Positions 24,522 through 33,641 of a DNA stretch of 49,483 nucleotides are shown piece after piece (within the stretch, counting starts at the first letter, position 1; the number at the start of each line of letters is the position of its first letter). A program made the position numbers and the translations under genes. The stretch spans positions 125,573-175,055 of the forward strand of contig NZ_CABPVS010000006.1 of the NCBI RefSeq assembly GCF_902460845.1, given 5' to 3'. Source of the stretch: Campylobacter concisus. GTDB taxonomy: Bacteria; Campylobacterota; Campylobacteria; Campylobacterales; Campylobacteraceae. Below the pieces are notes generated by a model, which worked only from the letters and a program-made list of their open reading frames with translations, was not told the DNA's origin and did not search any database.

Positions 24522-26931
24522 ACGAATAAAAACCATACTTAGCGTCTTAACAGCTATATTTTTCATTAGTGCGTTTTTTATATATAAAGCAAATATAGCT
24601 ATTGGTGCAGCTCATAAATTTGATGACGGGATTTTAAATCTAAAATTTATAGACAATGAGATAACTTTTTCTTTGAATAATATTTATGATATCTCAAACT
24701 ACGACAAGCTCAATGCTGACATAAATTCTTTTGATACAAATTTAAGCAACCTTTCAATACTTAGTGATGAGATGTTGTTATTTCATCAAAATGAAATAAA
24801 AAAAGACCTACAAAACATAAGAGATGTATTTAGTAAAAAAGTATTTTTTTTACAAAGATCAGCTTATGTAAACTCATCTATAGATTCTTATATCCAAATA
24901 AGTCAATATGAAATACAAAATCTCGCACTTTCAAATAAGCTTGAGCCTATATTTTATGCGATAAAAGGTGCTTTGATGCTTAGTCCTGAAGCAATAGATG
25001 ATATTTCAAAGCAAATAAAAATGTATAAAAACGAGTATAAAGATAACCAAAAAGCTCAAAATGTATTAGACAAGATACTTTATGCAGCTCAAGCTACAAA
25101 AACATTACGTACAATCTCAAATAGTGTAAAAGAGCTACATCTTGATAATCTGATAGAAAATTTTAGAAACAAAATCCTAGAATTTCACTCTGATGAGGTG
25201 AATAAGGCAAAAATAGCTCAGAGAATTTGCTTGCTTACATTTATAATATTTTGTTCATTTGGTCTCTATCAAATTAAAATGGCCTCAGAGCGTTTAAGAC
25301 AGATAAAACTCCTAAGAACGACAGTCGAAAACGATCATAGCTCTATTATCTATTGCGATAAATACAATAGAATTTCATACGTAAATAAAACCTTTGAAGA
25401 AAAAACTGGCTACAAGCTAAAAGAAGTAATAGGCAAAAACCCTAGAATACTAAAATCATATATGCACCCGCAAAGCTTTTATGAATCCATAAAAGAGGCT
25501 GTGCAAAAATCTCTACCTTGGGAGAGCGATGAGCTTATAAGCAGAACAAAAAACGGTAATTTTTTATATGAAAAGGTAAAATTTTCACCATTTTTCTTTA
25601 AAAATAAATTTGAGGGCTATATAGCGGTAAAACTTGATAGGACTAAAGAGACGCTGATACTAAACGAGCTGACTCAAAAAAATGAACAAATAAAAATACA
25701 ATCTTCAATCGATAAGCTAACAGGATTTGGTAACTACTTTGCTTTAACTGAAATTTTAGACGCACAAAAAGATGGAGTGCTAATTTGCTTAAGCATTAAA
25801 AATTTTAAAATTTTAAGATTCTTTTATCAAACTAAGATTATCGATGCAATGCTAAAAGCAGTTGCTGATACACTAAAGCTTTGTATAGATACTTCTGAGA
25901 TAAAAGCAAAGCTATTTAGATTTCAAGATGACGCATTTTATATGTGGTATGAAGGCGATAATATCGTAAGAGATATTGAATACATAAGAGAATATTTTGG
26001 CTCAAATAGGATAAATATCGCTATTGATGAAAAATTTGAAAATTTACCAGGCATAAAGATGGTATTTGGTGTTTCATTGCCAAACGATACCCCACAAACT
26101 AACCGCCTAATGCAATCAGTCCTTGCAAATCAGCTCGCAATAGAAAATGGTAGCAATATTTACTACTATCTAGAAAATGACGCAATTGAGATGAAATATC
26201 ACAAAAATCAGCTGGCAGTTCAGCTAATTGAAGATGCGTTAGAAAATGATAGAGTCATAGTAGAAGCACAAGGTATCTTTAACTTAGAAGAAAATGAGAC
26301 CGAAGCAAAGTATTATGAAGTTTTGGTTCGTATAATCGATCAAAATGGCAAGATACACTATCCGGGCGAATTTTTAGATATTGCTATGAAAACTCAGTTA
26401 TATCCGCAAATAACCAAAAAAGTTATAGCCCTTGCATTTGATTTAGCCAAAAAATATCCAGACTATACATTCTCAATAAATTTATCTAATACAGACATAG
26501 CCGACGCTAGTATGAGAGAGCTTATAGAAAATAAACTGATCGAGTGCAAAGATCCTAATAAAATTTGCTTTGAAATGCTAGAGAGCGAAGAGCTTAGCGA
26601 CTATGTTGCGGTAAATTCTTTTATAAAACGCGTCAAGGGCTATGGATGTAAAATTTCCATTGATGACTTTGGCTCAGGGTACTCAAACTATTACCGAATT
26701 TTGGAGCTTGATATAGACACCATAAAGATAGATGGCTCGATAATCAAAAAGCTTCCATTTGATGAAAATGCTAGAGTTCTAGTAGAAACCATCGTAAGCT
26801 TTGCAAAAAAGCAAGGCTACAAAATAGTAGCCGAGTTCGCAAGCTCAGAAGAAATTTTAAACCAAATCAAAAATTTTGGAATACCTTACGCACAAGGTTT
26901 CTTACTGGGCAAGCCCCGCAGAATGGAATAG
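24511..26931 (+). CDS. Membrane sensor with PAS, degenerate GGDEF and EAL domains
   Basis: An 806-aa protein. Domains in order: TM helix (about 8-28), helical periplasmic region (30-235), second TM (about 236-256), PAS (270-385, KTFEEKTGYKLKEVIGKNPRIL), degenerate GGDEF (395-540, with FQDDAF near 471-476 where GGDEF should stand) and EAL (about 550-800). EAL residues look intact: EVLVR near 603, SINLSN, CFEMLESE, IDDFGSGYSN near 717, DTIKIDG, and YAQGFLLGKP. It probably hydrolyses c-di-GMP in response to a periplasmic signal. Its start lies inside the peroxidase-like gene, so the pair is co-translated, and the haem protein may generate or modulate that signal (inference). Confidence 0.88.
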   Translation: MSTKRIKTILSVLTAIFFISAFFIYKANIAIGAAHKFDDGILNLKFIDNEITFSLNNIYDISNYDKLNADINSFDTNLSNLSILSDEMLLFHQNEIKKDLQNIRDVFSKKVFFLQRSAYVNSSIDSYIQISQYEIQNLALSNKLEPIFYAIKGALMLSPEAIDDISKQIKMYKNEYKDNQKAQNVLDKILYAAQATKTLRTISNSVKELHLDNLIENFRNKILEFHSDEVNKAKIAQRICLLTFIIFCSFGLYQIKMASERLRQIKLLRTTVENDHSSIIYCDKYNRISYVNKTFEEKTGYKLKEVIGKNPRILKSYMHPQSFYESIKEAVQKSLPWESDELISRTKNGNFLYEKVKFSPFFFKNKFEGYIAVKLDRTKETLILNELTQKNEQIKIQSSIDKLTGFGNYFALTEILDAQKDGVLICLSIKNFKILRFFYQTKIIDAMLKAVADTLKLCIDTSEIKAKLFRFQDDAFYMWYEGDNIVRDIEYIREYFGSNRINIAIDEKFENLPGIKMVFGVSLPNDTPQTNRLMQSVLANQLAIENGSNIYYYLENDAIEMKYHKNQLAVQLIEDALENDRVIVEAQGIFNLEENETEAKYYEVLVRIIDQNGKIHYPGEFLDIAMKTQLYPQITKKVIALAFDLAKKYPDYTFSINLSNTDIADASMRELIENKLIECKDPNKICFEMLESEELSDYVAVNSFIKRVKGYGCKISIDDFGSGYSNYYRILELDIDTIKIDGSIIKKLPFDENARVLVETIVSFAKKQGYKIVAEFASSEEILNQIKNFGIPYAQGFLLGKPRRME

Positions 26932-26934
26932 TGG

Positions 26935-27693
26935 CTAAATTTCTATATCTATCCCAACTGGGCAGTGATCGCTGCCTGTGACCTCTGGCAAGATAAATGC
27001 GTCTTTTAGCCTATCTTTTAATCCTTGTGAAATAAAGAAATAATCAATTCTCCAGCCGACATTTTTAGCCCTTGCATTAAAGCGATAGCTCCACCACGAG
27101 TAAGCGTCCGCTACGTCGCCATTTATAGCTCTAAAAGTATCTATAAAGCCGCTTTTTAGTACCTCATCGATCCATGCTCGCTCGATAGGTAAAAAGCCAG
27201 AAGTTTTGGCATTTGCCTTTGGATTTTTAAGGTCGATCTCACGGTGAGCGGTATTTACATCACCACAAAATATCACCTCTTTGCCGTTTTTTACAAGCTC
27301 TTTGCAGTAAGCTAAAAATTTCTCGTAAAAGTCCATTTTATAGGCTAGGCGCTCGTCATCCTTTTGGCCGTTTGGAAAATAGATATTAAAAAGTACAATA
27401 TCATTAAATCTATGCTCCAAAACACGCCCCTCCGTGTCGTCGAAAAAAGCTGCCTTTTGTGTAGAAATTTCAAAATTTGCTAGGCTCATCACGCCAGAGT
27501 ATCCGGCTCTCTCGCCTGAGTTTACGCTTATATCTTTAAAACCAAGGTTATAAATTTCCTTTGGCACATCACTTTCTTTGACTTTAATCTCTTGAAGCGC
27601 CAAAAAATCAGGCCTTATCTCATCAAGCCAACCAAAGCCATCTTTTGTTACAAGTGCTCTAAGGCCATTTACGTTCCAACTAATAAGTTTCAA
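26935..27693 (-). CDS. xth: Exodeoxyribonuclease III
   Basis: Mg-dependent AP endonuclease/3'-exonuclease of base excision repair. The 252-aa product has the expected motifs: ISWNVNGLRA (metal/active-site Asn), LQEIKV (catalytic Glu), YFPNGQ, GDVNTAHREIDLKNPK (Asp-Asn pair) and the C-terminal GSDHCPVGI with catalytic Asp-His. It converges with the EAL gene (3 bp apart) and is divergent from dgkA. Confidence 0.97.
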   Translation of the reverse strand: MKLISWNVNGLRALVTKDGFGWLDEIRPDFLALQEIKVKESDVPKEIYNLGFKDISVNSGERAGYSGVMSLANFEISTQKAAFFDDTEGRVLEHRFNDIVLFNIYFPNGQKDDERLAYKMDFYEKFLAYCKELVKNGKEVIFCGDVNTAHREIDLKNPKANAKTSGFLPIERAWIDEVLKSGFIDTFRAINGDVADAYSWWSYRFNARAKNVGWRIDYFFISQGLKDRLKDAFILPEVTGSDHCPVGIDIEI

Positions 27694-27746
27694 ATTTCAT
27701 CCTTTTTTTAATTATAATTATGCCAAAAATCACAAAAAGGAAAATT

Positions 27747-28112
27747 ATGAGAAACCAGCCAGAGTATAAATTTTTAAAAAATTTTGGCTATGCAAGAGAG
27801 GGTTTGGCTGAAATTTTTAAAAATGAAAAGAGCTTTCGAATAGAAATTTGCATATTTTTATTAGCAACACTATCGCTATTTTTTTGGAATTTTGGCCTTG
27901 TTTTTAATCTATTTTTGATCTTTAGCATGGCATTTGTGATAGTTTGCGAGTGCCTAAACTCTGGCTTAGAGCGAGTAACTGATCTTACAAGCCCAGACTA
28001 TCACGCCCTAGCAAAGGCGGCAAAAGATGCAGGAAGTGCGGCTGTGATGATCGCAAATTTCTTATGTGGCGCACTTTGGTGCGTGGCAATAGGATATAAA
28101 ATTTGGGGCTAG
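27747..28112 (+). CDS. dgkA: Diacylglycerol kinase
   Basis: Small trimeric integral-membrane kinase that recycles diacylglycerol to phosphatidic acid. The start is ATG 27747 (121 aa), after AAAAAGGA. An upstream ATG nine codons earlier lacks a ribosome-binding site. Visible are the N-terminal amphipathic part, three helices, and the active-site/nucleotide motif ECLNSGLERVTDL followed by KAAKDAGSAAVMIA. The stop is 1 nt before the next gene. Confidence 0.95.
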   Translation: MRNQPEYKFLKNFGYAREGLAEIFKNEKSFRIEICIFLLATLSLFFWNFGLVFNLFLIFSMAFVIVCECLNSGLERVTDLTSPDYHALAKAAKDAGSAAVMIANFLCGALWCVAIGYKIWG

Positions 28113-28113
28113 T

Positions 28114-28341
28114 ATGAATGAAGAAATTTACAAGGCAATAATTGGCGAGAAAAAGGTAGAAATTATAAATTTGCTAGTTAAAAGCTGTGATGAAAATGGC
28201 TTTATTGTAGTAAAAATTTCAGAAATTTGTGAAAAGCTAGATGTGAGCAAACCAACCGTTATAAATACCTTTAAGCTACTTGAAGAGAAGAAAATTTTCG
28301 AGCGAGTGAAAAATGGAGTTTATAGATTTAAAAATTTATAG
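28114..28341 (+). CDS. Small winged-helix DNA-binding protein
   Basis: A 75-aa protein, almost entirely a winged helix: ISEICEKLDVSKPTVINTFKLLEEKKIFERVKNGVYRF is a recognition helix followed by a wing. It resembles the C-terminal part of RepL/Crp-type HTH proteins and could be a small repressor. No partner or effector domain is present. It follows dgkA by 1 nt and should be co-transcribed. The target is unknown. Confidence 0.75.
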   Translation: MNEEIYKAIIGEKKVEIINLLVKSCDENGFIVVKISEICEKLDVSKPTVINTFKLLEEKKIFERVKNGVYRFKNL

Positions 28342-28368
28342 TGGCGAGCAAACGCCTGCCACATCTTT

Positions 28369-28578
28369 TTAACTGATACTCTCAGTAGTGATCATGCTAA
28401 ATGTCAAGCGGTCAGTTATCACGACTGGGCCTAGACGAATGGCTCATGAACGCCACCTACATTCTCGCCAGATGCATATAAATTTGGTATAGGCATAGCC
28501 GTTTGAGAGCTTATGACTTGGGCTTTTGTGTTGATATTTGGCCGCCTATTGTTTGGTGAACCTTTGGCGTGCCATGCT
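28369..28578 (-). pseudogene. Relic of a flavocytochrome c / fumarate reductase-type flavoprotein (C-terminus)
   Basis: On the minus strand three short blocks read, in family order, TPKVHQTIGG, then after a frameshift INTKAQV and PIPNLYASGENVGGVH, then after another break VVITDRLTFSMITTESIS-stop. These match the C-terminal FAD-binding end of periplasmic FAD-dependent fumarate/urocanate reductases (typical HHTMGG...INTKAQV...PIPGLYAAGEVTGGVHG...NA-TDCLVFG). The catalytic and most FAD-binding parts are gone, and stops occur between blocks, so it cannot be functional. Confidence 0.8.
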
Positions 28579-28755
28579 CTGCTTAAAATGGCGGATAGGC
28601 TATAAAAGTAAAAAAATAATATAAATCTTCCTATAAAATTTTTAAGTAAATAGCTTTAAAAATATTCACTACGACTTATTTAAATTTATAACTTAGTTGA
28701 TAAATTTTAGAGTATTTTAGATTTTAGTTTAAGAATAAAATTTAATTTAGAAGGA

Positions 28756-28775
28756 ACGGAGCAAAACTGCTCCGT
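28756..28775 (-). terminator. Terminator of the Mop gene
   Basis: A perfect 8-bp stem, ACGGAGCA/TGCTCCGT, with loop AAAC, followed on the minus strand by the T-rich TCCTTCTAAATT. It starts 4 bp after the stop codon. Confidence 0.75.
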
Positions 28776-28778
28776 AAA

Positions 28779-29198
28779 TTATTCAACACCAACTATGATT
28801 TGAGTTGCTTTGATAATTGCAGTTACTTTATCTCCTGCTTTTAAAGCTAGACTACTAACTGACTCTCTTGTGATGATAGCTGAAATTTTACTGCCATTTA
28901 CATCGATAATAACTTCAGCATTTACAGCTCCGTCTTTTATCTCGCTAACAACACCTTTGATTTGGTTTGTAGCGCTAAGTTTGATGCTGTCATCTTTTGA
29001 AACGATAACGCTTGAAGCTTTGAATAAAAATATAGCTTTTTTACCAACTTTTAGATCAAGACTCTTCTCGCTATCAACTGTAACAGTAGCTTTTAAAACT
29101 TCGTCACCTGCGAGTTTACCAGCGATCAGCGAATTTACCACACCTGTTCTTACTTCAGAAATTTCAACATTTAATTGATTTCTTGCACTTATTGACAT
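28779..29198 (-). CDS. Tandem Mop-domain molybdate-binding protein (molbindin)
   Basis: A 139-aa cytoplasmic protein made of two Mop/TOBE domains of about 65 residues. The repeat is plain: SARNQLNVEISEVRTGVVNSLI (4-25) aligns with SATNQIKGVVSEIKDGAVNAEV (74-95), and the SLDLKVGKKA and SLALKAGDKV segments also match. Such proteins assemble into oligomers that bind molybdate or tungstate and buffer it for cofactor synthesis. ATG after AAAAGGAGAC, with its own terminator. No mod transport genes are in the window. Confidence 0.88.
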   Translation of the reverse strand: MSISARNQLNVEISEVRTGVVNSLIAGKLAGDEVLKATVTVDSEKSLDLKVGKKAIFLFKASSVIVSKDDSIKLSATNQIKGVVSEIKDGAVNAEVIIDVNGSKISAIITRESVSSLALKAGDKVTAIIKATQIIVGVE

Positions 29199-29541
29199 TT
29201 TGTCTCCTTTTTTTAATTAATTTATGGTGAAATTGTAAGGTAGAATTATTAAGTAAAACTTAAAAATCATTTATGCAAAATTATAATATCAAAAATAAAG
29301 ATTTTATACTTTTAAATACCCTAGAAATCGCTATTTGAAAAATAAAATCTAAAAACCTAATTTATATTATTTTGAAAAAAATGAGAAAAAATATTACTAA
29401 CTACTACTTTTAAATATCTATTTTTGTAAAATTCTTGTAAATTTGGCTTTAAAGCTTGGTAAATTTAAAAGTATTTTAATCTAAAGTAATATTTTTAGGT
29501 AAAGAAATAAATTATAAAATTTGAAATAGAAATTTGAAAGT
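29199..29541. other. AT-rich intergenic region upstream of the Mop gene
   Basis: A 343-bp region between the prfA stop and the Mop gene start (both minus strand). It is extremely AT-rich and must hold the Mop promoter; a TACAAT-like box lies near 29235-29245 on the minus strand. I see no hairpin terminator for prfA, no ORF and no repeat. Confidence 0.6.
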
Positions 29542-30609
29542 TTAAATGCCAGCTTCTAGCATAGCTTCTGCTTGATAATGCGTAATAAGTGGCTCGATGA
29601 TCTCGTCAAATAATCCCGCAGCCATAATCGCATCAAGGCGATAAAGTGTTAAATTTATACGGTGATCGCTTATGCGGTTTTGCGGATAGTTGTATGTCCT
29701 TATCCTGCCAGAACGATCTCCGGTGCCAACTTGGCTCTTTCGCTCACTAGTCTCTTTTGCAAGCCTCTCTTGCTCTTGAAGCTCATAAAGTCTAGCCTTT
29801 AGCACCTTCATCGCAGCTTCTTTATTTTTGTGCTGACTCTTGCCATCTTGGTTTGTGACAACAAGGCCTGTTGGTATATGTGTGATCCTAACGGCGCTAT
29901 CGGTTGTATTTACTGACTGACCGCCATGGCCCGAGCTTCTCATCACATCGACTCTTATATCATTTGGATTGATCTCGATCTCACTATCCTCGACCTCTGG
30001 CATAATAGCCACAGTAACAGCCGAAGTGTGCACCCTGCCCTGGCTCTCGGTCTCTGGCACACGCTGAACTCTATGCGTGCCACCTTCAAATTTTAGCCTC
30101 GAGTAAGCACCTTTACCTTTTATAAGCACTATGATCTCTTTAAAGCCGCCAGTGTTACCCTCGCTTTGGCTAACGATCTCAAATTTATATCCTCGAAGCT
30201 CCGCATATCTAATGTAAGCATTAAAAAGATCTCCAACAAATAGTGCAGCCTCATCGCCACCAGTACCTGCGCGAATTTCTAAAAATATATTTTTATCATC
30301 GTTTGGATCTTTTGGAAGAAGTAAAATTTTGATCTCTTCTTCAAGCTTCTCTCTTGAAATTTCTAAATTTTTAAGCTCATCTTTTGCAAGCTCGCCAAGT
30401 TCAGTGTCCTCAAGCAGGGCTTTATTTTCGTCGATGTCTTTTAAAATTTCTAGATATTTTGTTGCGGCTGTTGCGACTGGCTCGATTGATGACTGTTCTT
30501 TTGAAAGCTTTGCCATCTTTTCGATATCGTTTGCTATATTTGGATCGCTAAGAAGCGTAGAAATTTCATTATAGCGATCCAAAAATGGATGAAGTTTATC
30601 AGCAAACAT
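29542..30609 (-). CDS. prfA: Peptide chain release factor 1
   Basis: Recognises UAA and UAG and triggers hydrolysis of peptidyl-tRNA. The 355-aa protein has the GGQ loop ([17 protein letters not shown]) whose Gln is methylated by PrmC, and the tripeptide anticodon motif of RF1 as PET in [13 protein letters not shown] (PxT class; RF2 would have SPF). ATG start 13 nt after the rpsT stop, so rpsT-prfA form an operon. Confidence 0.97.
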   Translation of the reverse strand: MFADKLHPFLDRYNEISTLLSDPNIANDIEKMAKLSKEQSSIEPVATAATKYLEILKDIDENKALLEDTELGELAKDELKNLEISREKLEEEIKILLLPKDPNDDKNIFLEIRAGTGGDEAALFVGDLFNAYIRYAELRGYKFEIVSQSEGNTGGFKEIIVLIKGKGAYSRLKFEGGTHRVQRVPETESQGRVHTSAVTVAIMPEVEDSEIEINPNDIRVDVMRSSGHGGQSVNTTDSAVRITHIPTGLVVTNQDGKSQHKNKEAAMKVLKARLYELQEQERLAKETSERKSQVGTGDRSGRIRTYNYPQNRISDHRINLTLYRLDAIMAAGLFDEIIEPLITHYQAEAMLEAGI

Positions 30610-30622
30610 TAAATTTTATAGA

Positions 30623-30892
30623 TTAAGCAGCTTTTAGAGTATTTACCAATTGTGCAAGACGACTAACGCGGCGAGCAGCAGTTTGTTTCTTCAAAAAGCC
30701 CCTGCTTACGAAGCTGTGGATGCTTTTGTTAGCAACTTTTAAAGCCTCATTTGCAGCTTCAATATCTTTAGCTTCTACAGCTACACGCACTGCTTTTGTG
30801 ATATTTTTAAGTCTAGTGCGGTAAAATCTGTTTCTCTCGGTTCTTTTTATAGTTTGTCTAGCTCTTTTTTCAGCAGATTTATGGTTTGCCAT
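30623..30892 (-). CDS. rpsT: 30S ribosomal protein S20
   Basis: An 89-aa basic helical protein beginning [21 protein letters not shown], the diagnostic S20 N-terminus. It binds 16S rRNA early in 30S assembly. First gene of the rpsT-prfA unit and divergent from glmM across 158 AT-rich bp that carry both promoters. Confidence 0.98.
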   Translation of the reverse strand: MANHKSAEKRARQTIKRTERNRFYRTRLKNITKAVRVAVEAKDIEAANEALKVANKSIHSFVSRGFLKKQTAARRVSRLAQLVNTLKAA

Positions 30893-31050
30893 AATATACC
30901 TTTATTTGATAATTTTAGTCGATGATTATATGAAAACTATAATAAATTTAACCTTAATTTAAGTCATCCTTAATGAAAGTAAAATTTTAGATTTTAAATT
31001 AGGTAAATTCTGATAAAATAGCACAATTTTATAATAAAAAGGATAAATTT

Positions 31051-32391
31051 ATGAAACTATTTGGAACGGATGGAGTTCGTGGAAAAGCTGGTGAGAAGCT
31101 TTCAGCTCAAACATCTATGCGTCTTGCAATGGCGGCTGGAATTTATTTTAGAAAGACGTCAGCAACAAATGTGATTTTGGTTGGAAAAGATACTAGAAAA
31201 AGCGGTTATATGATAGAAACCGCCATCGTTGCGGGGCTGACTGCAGTTGGCTACAACGTCCTTCAAATAGGCCCTATGCCAACACCTGCGATCGCATTTT
31301 TAACAGAAAATATGCGCTGCGACGCTGGCATAATGATAAGCGCCTCACACAACCCATACTACGATAACGGCATCAAATTTTTTGATAGCTTTGGCAACAA
31401 GCTTGATGAGACGATAGAGGCTGAGATAGAAAAAATCTTCTACGACGATGAGCTCATCGCAAATGCCCAAAAGACGATGACAGAAATCGGTGCAAACAAG
31501 AGGATCGACGATGTTATCGGCAGATATATCGTGCAGATCAAAAATTCATTCCCAAAAGAGCTAAATTTAAAGAATTTACGAGTGGTTTTAGACGTGGCAA
31601 ACGGAGCTGCTTACAAGGTCGCACCAACTGTATTTAGCGAGCTTGGAGCTGATGTCATCGTCATAAACGACGAGCCAAATGGTAGCAACATTAACCAAAA
31701 CTGTGGCGCACTTCATCCAGAAGATCTAGCAAGCGAGGTAAAAAGGCTTCGTGCCGACATCGGCTTTGCATTTGATGGCGATGCTGATAGGCTTGTAGTA
31801 GTTGACGAAAACGGCGAAGTCGTGCATGGAGATGCGATACTTGGCTCACTAGCTGCATTTTTACACGAGCAAAAGGCGCTAAAAGGCGGAGCTATCGTGG
31901 CTACGGTAATGAGTAACGCCGCACTTGATGACTATCTAAAAGCTCACAAGATCAAGCTACTTCGCTCAAACGTAGGCGATAAATACGTGCTTGAAATGAT
32001 GAAAGAAAATGGCATAAATTTTGGCGGCGAGCAAAGCGGCCACGTGATATTTAATGACTACGCTAAAACTGGCGACGGTCTTGTTACCTCAATGCAAGTC
32101 GTTGCAATGATGCTTAAAAAAGGCAAAAAAGCTAGTGAAATTTTTGGCGAGCTAAAGCCATATCCACAAATTTTACTAAATTTAAAGATCACAGAGAAAA
32201 AGCCGCTTGATAAGATAGAGGGTCTAAAAGAGCTTGAAGCTAGCCTTGCAAAAGAGGGCATAAGATCGCTCTTTAGATACTCTGGCACTGAAAATTTGAT
32301 CAGACTTTTGCTCGAGGGCAAAAATCAAACTTTAGTTGAAAAACGCATGGATGAAGTTGAGAAATTTTTTGTAAAAGCCCTAAATGCGTAA
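31051..32391 (+). CDS. glmM: Phosphoglucosamine mutase
   Basis: Converts glucosamine-6-P to glucosamine-1-P for UDP-GlcNAc, and thus peptidoglycan and LOS. The 446-aa product has the catalytic phosphoserine loop [15 protein letters not shown] (Ser99), the Mg-binding DGDADR and the sugar-binding GGEQSGH. The C-terminal phosphate-binding motif is [13 protein letters not shown] after AAAAGGAT. The end overlaps lspA by 8 bp. Confidence 0.97.
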   Translation: MKLFGTDGVRGKAGEKLSAQTSMRLAMAAGIYFRKTSATNVILVGKDTRKSGYMIETAIVAGLTAVGYNVLQIGPMPTPAIAFLTENMRCDAGIMISASHNPYYDNGIKFFDSFGNKLDETIEAEIEKIFYDDELIANAQKTMTEIGANKRIDDVIGRYIVQIKNSFPKELNLKNLRVVLDVANGAAYKVAPTVFSELGADVIVINDEPNGSNINQNCGALHPEDLASEVKRLRADIGFAFDGDADRLVVVDENGEVVHGDAILGSLAAFLHEQKALKGGAIVATVMSNAALDDYLKAHKIKLLRSNVGDKYVLEMMKENGINFGGEQSGHVIFNDYAKTGDGLVTSMQVVAMMLKKGKKASEIFGELKPYPQILLNLKITEKKPLDKIEGLKELEASLAKEGIRSLFRYSGTENLIRLLLEGKNQTLVEKRMDEVEKFFVKALNA

Positions 32392-32836
32392 AAGCTTAGT
32401 TAAATTTTTCATCGCATTTTTTATCATTTTTATCGTTGATCAAGCGATAAAGATGATATTTATAGATGGTTTTTCGTGGGACGGAGAGTTTTTTTCGCTA
32501 GTTCTTACATATAATAAGGGTGTTGCATTTTCGATGTTTGCCTTTTTAGATGAGTGGCTGAAATTTATCCAAATTGCCCTTATTTTAGGCGTTTTTGTCT
32601 ATCTGGTCGTTGAAAAAAAACTACTTTGCTCGCATGCCATTTGGCTTGGAGCTTTGCTAGGAGCTGGTAGCTCAAATATCACAGATAGATTTGTCCATGG
32701 TGGTGTCGTGGATTACGTCTTTTGGCACAAGTGGTTTAACTTTGCAGTCTTTAACTTCGCTGATGTAATGATCGATCTTTGCGTCGTGATGATACTTTGG
32801 CAAAGTTTTAGAAAAAGGAGAGAGAGTGGGAAATAA
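32384..32836 (+). CDS. lspA: Lipoprotein signal peptidase (SPase II)
   Basis: Inner-membrane aspartyl protease that cuts prolipoproteins before the lipidated Cys. 150 aa with four membrane helices. The catalytic aspartates lie in [17 protein letters not shown] and [12 protein letters not shown]. The start lies inside glmM and the end overlaps the next gene by 11 bp. Confidence 0.96.
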   Translation: MRKSLVKFFIAFFIIFIVDQAIKMIFIDGFSWDGEFFSLVLTYNKGVAFSMFAFLDEWLKFIQIALILGVFVYLVVEKKLLCSHAIWLGALLGAGSSNITDRFVHGGVVDYVFWHKWFNFAVFNFADVMIDLCVVMILWQSFRKRRESGK

Positions 32837-33188
32837 TATCTACGTCGCATACGCGCTTTGGCTACTTACTGGCTGGCTTGGAGCGCATAGAATTTACCTT
32901 GGTAAATTTATCACTGGCTTTTTGATGATGGGACTATTTTTTATCGGTTACTCTTTGCAAATCATCCTCATTGGCTACTTATTTTTGGCTATTTGGGGCA
33001 TTTGGTGGCTAATCGATGCATTTTTGGTTGGTGCTTATGTCGAGAAAAATTTACAAAAAGTCGAGCTAAAAGAGAGACTAAAACTAAAAGATAAAGAAGA
33101 GGACTTAAAAAGGCTTTATGAGCTTTTTGAGAGTGGTGCGATCAGCAAGGCTGAATTTGAAGCTAGAAAAGAGATACTTTTTAGATAA
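32826..33188 (+). CDS. TM2-domain membrane protein with SHOCT-like tail
   Basis: A 120-aa protein with a GTG start inside the end of lspA. The first 75 residues form a TM2 domain: AYALWLLTGWLGAHRIYLGKF with the DxF/GxHR-type turn, then two hydrophobic helices ending WWLIDAFLV. The C-terminal helical segment LYELFESGAISKAEFEARKE matches the short SHOCT motif, often seen at protein ends and thought to mediate oligomerisation. Function unknown. Confidence 0.85.
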   Translation: MGNNIYVAYALWLLTGWLGAHRIYLGKFITGFLMMGLFFIGYSLQIILIGYLFLAIWGIWWLIDAFLVGAYVEKNLQKVELKERLKLKDKEEDLKRLYELFESGAISKAEFEARKEILFR

Positions 33189-33197
33189 GGAGACGTT

Positions 33198-33632
33198 ATG
33201 GCAGAATATTATCTTTACTTAAAATACCTCCACTATTTGTTTTTCATCTCGTGGATGGCAGTGCTGTTTTATCAGCCAAGGCTCTACGTTTATCACGTAG
33301 AAAATATGGACAAGCCAGACTTTGTCAAAGTGGTTGAGGTGATGGAGTATAAAATGTATCACTACATCGGCTGGGTCGCACTGATTGGCTCATTTTTCAC
33401 TGGCATTTTGATACTTATCGCGATGCCTGATCTTATAAAAACTGGTCACATCCATGTCAAAATTTTAGTTGTCATCTTGATGGCTATCTATCACCTAGAC
33501 CTTGGACGCTACATGAAGCAGCTCAAAGAAAAACGCTGTAACAAAAGTGGCATCTTCTTTAGAGCTTACAACGAAGTGCCAACTATTGCAATGCTTATCA
33601 TCATCTGGGTAATGATAGTAAATCCATTTTAA
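33198..33632 (+). CDS. hemJ: Protoporphyrinogen oxidase HemJ
   Basis: A 144-aa membrane protein with four helices, of the HemJ family (often annotated CopD-like or UPF0093), which oxidises protoporphyrinogen IX to protoporphyrin IX in haem synthesis. The conserved His is in LKYLHYLFFISWMA and the conserved Lys in HVKILVVILM. The RLYVYH and GRYMKQLKEK stretches are also typical. It follows the TM2 gene by 9 nt, after AAGGAGA. Confidence 0.9.
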   Translation: MAEYYLYLKYLHYLFFISWMAVLFYQPRLYVYHVENMDKPDFVKVVEVMEYKMYHYIGWVALIGSFFTGILILIAMPDLIKTGHIHVKILVVILMAIYHLDLGRYMKQLKEKRCNKSGIFFRAYNEVPTIAMLIIIWVMIVNPF

Positions 33633-33641
33633 GGGAATTTG

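Larger units (their letters stand above)
28342..28778. other. Gap with a gene relic and a terminator
   Basis: A 437-bp gap. 28342-28600 has clearly higher G+C than its surroundings and holds the flavocytochrome c relic (separate entry). 28606-28750 is very AT-rich with no feature I can support. The Mop-gene terminator is at its right edge. Confidence 0.7.
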
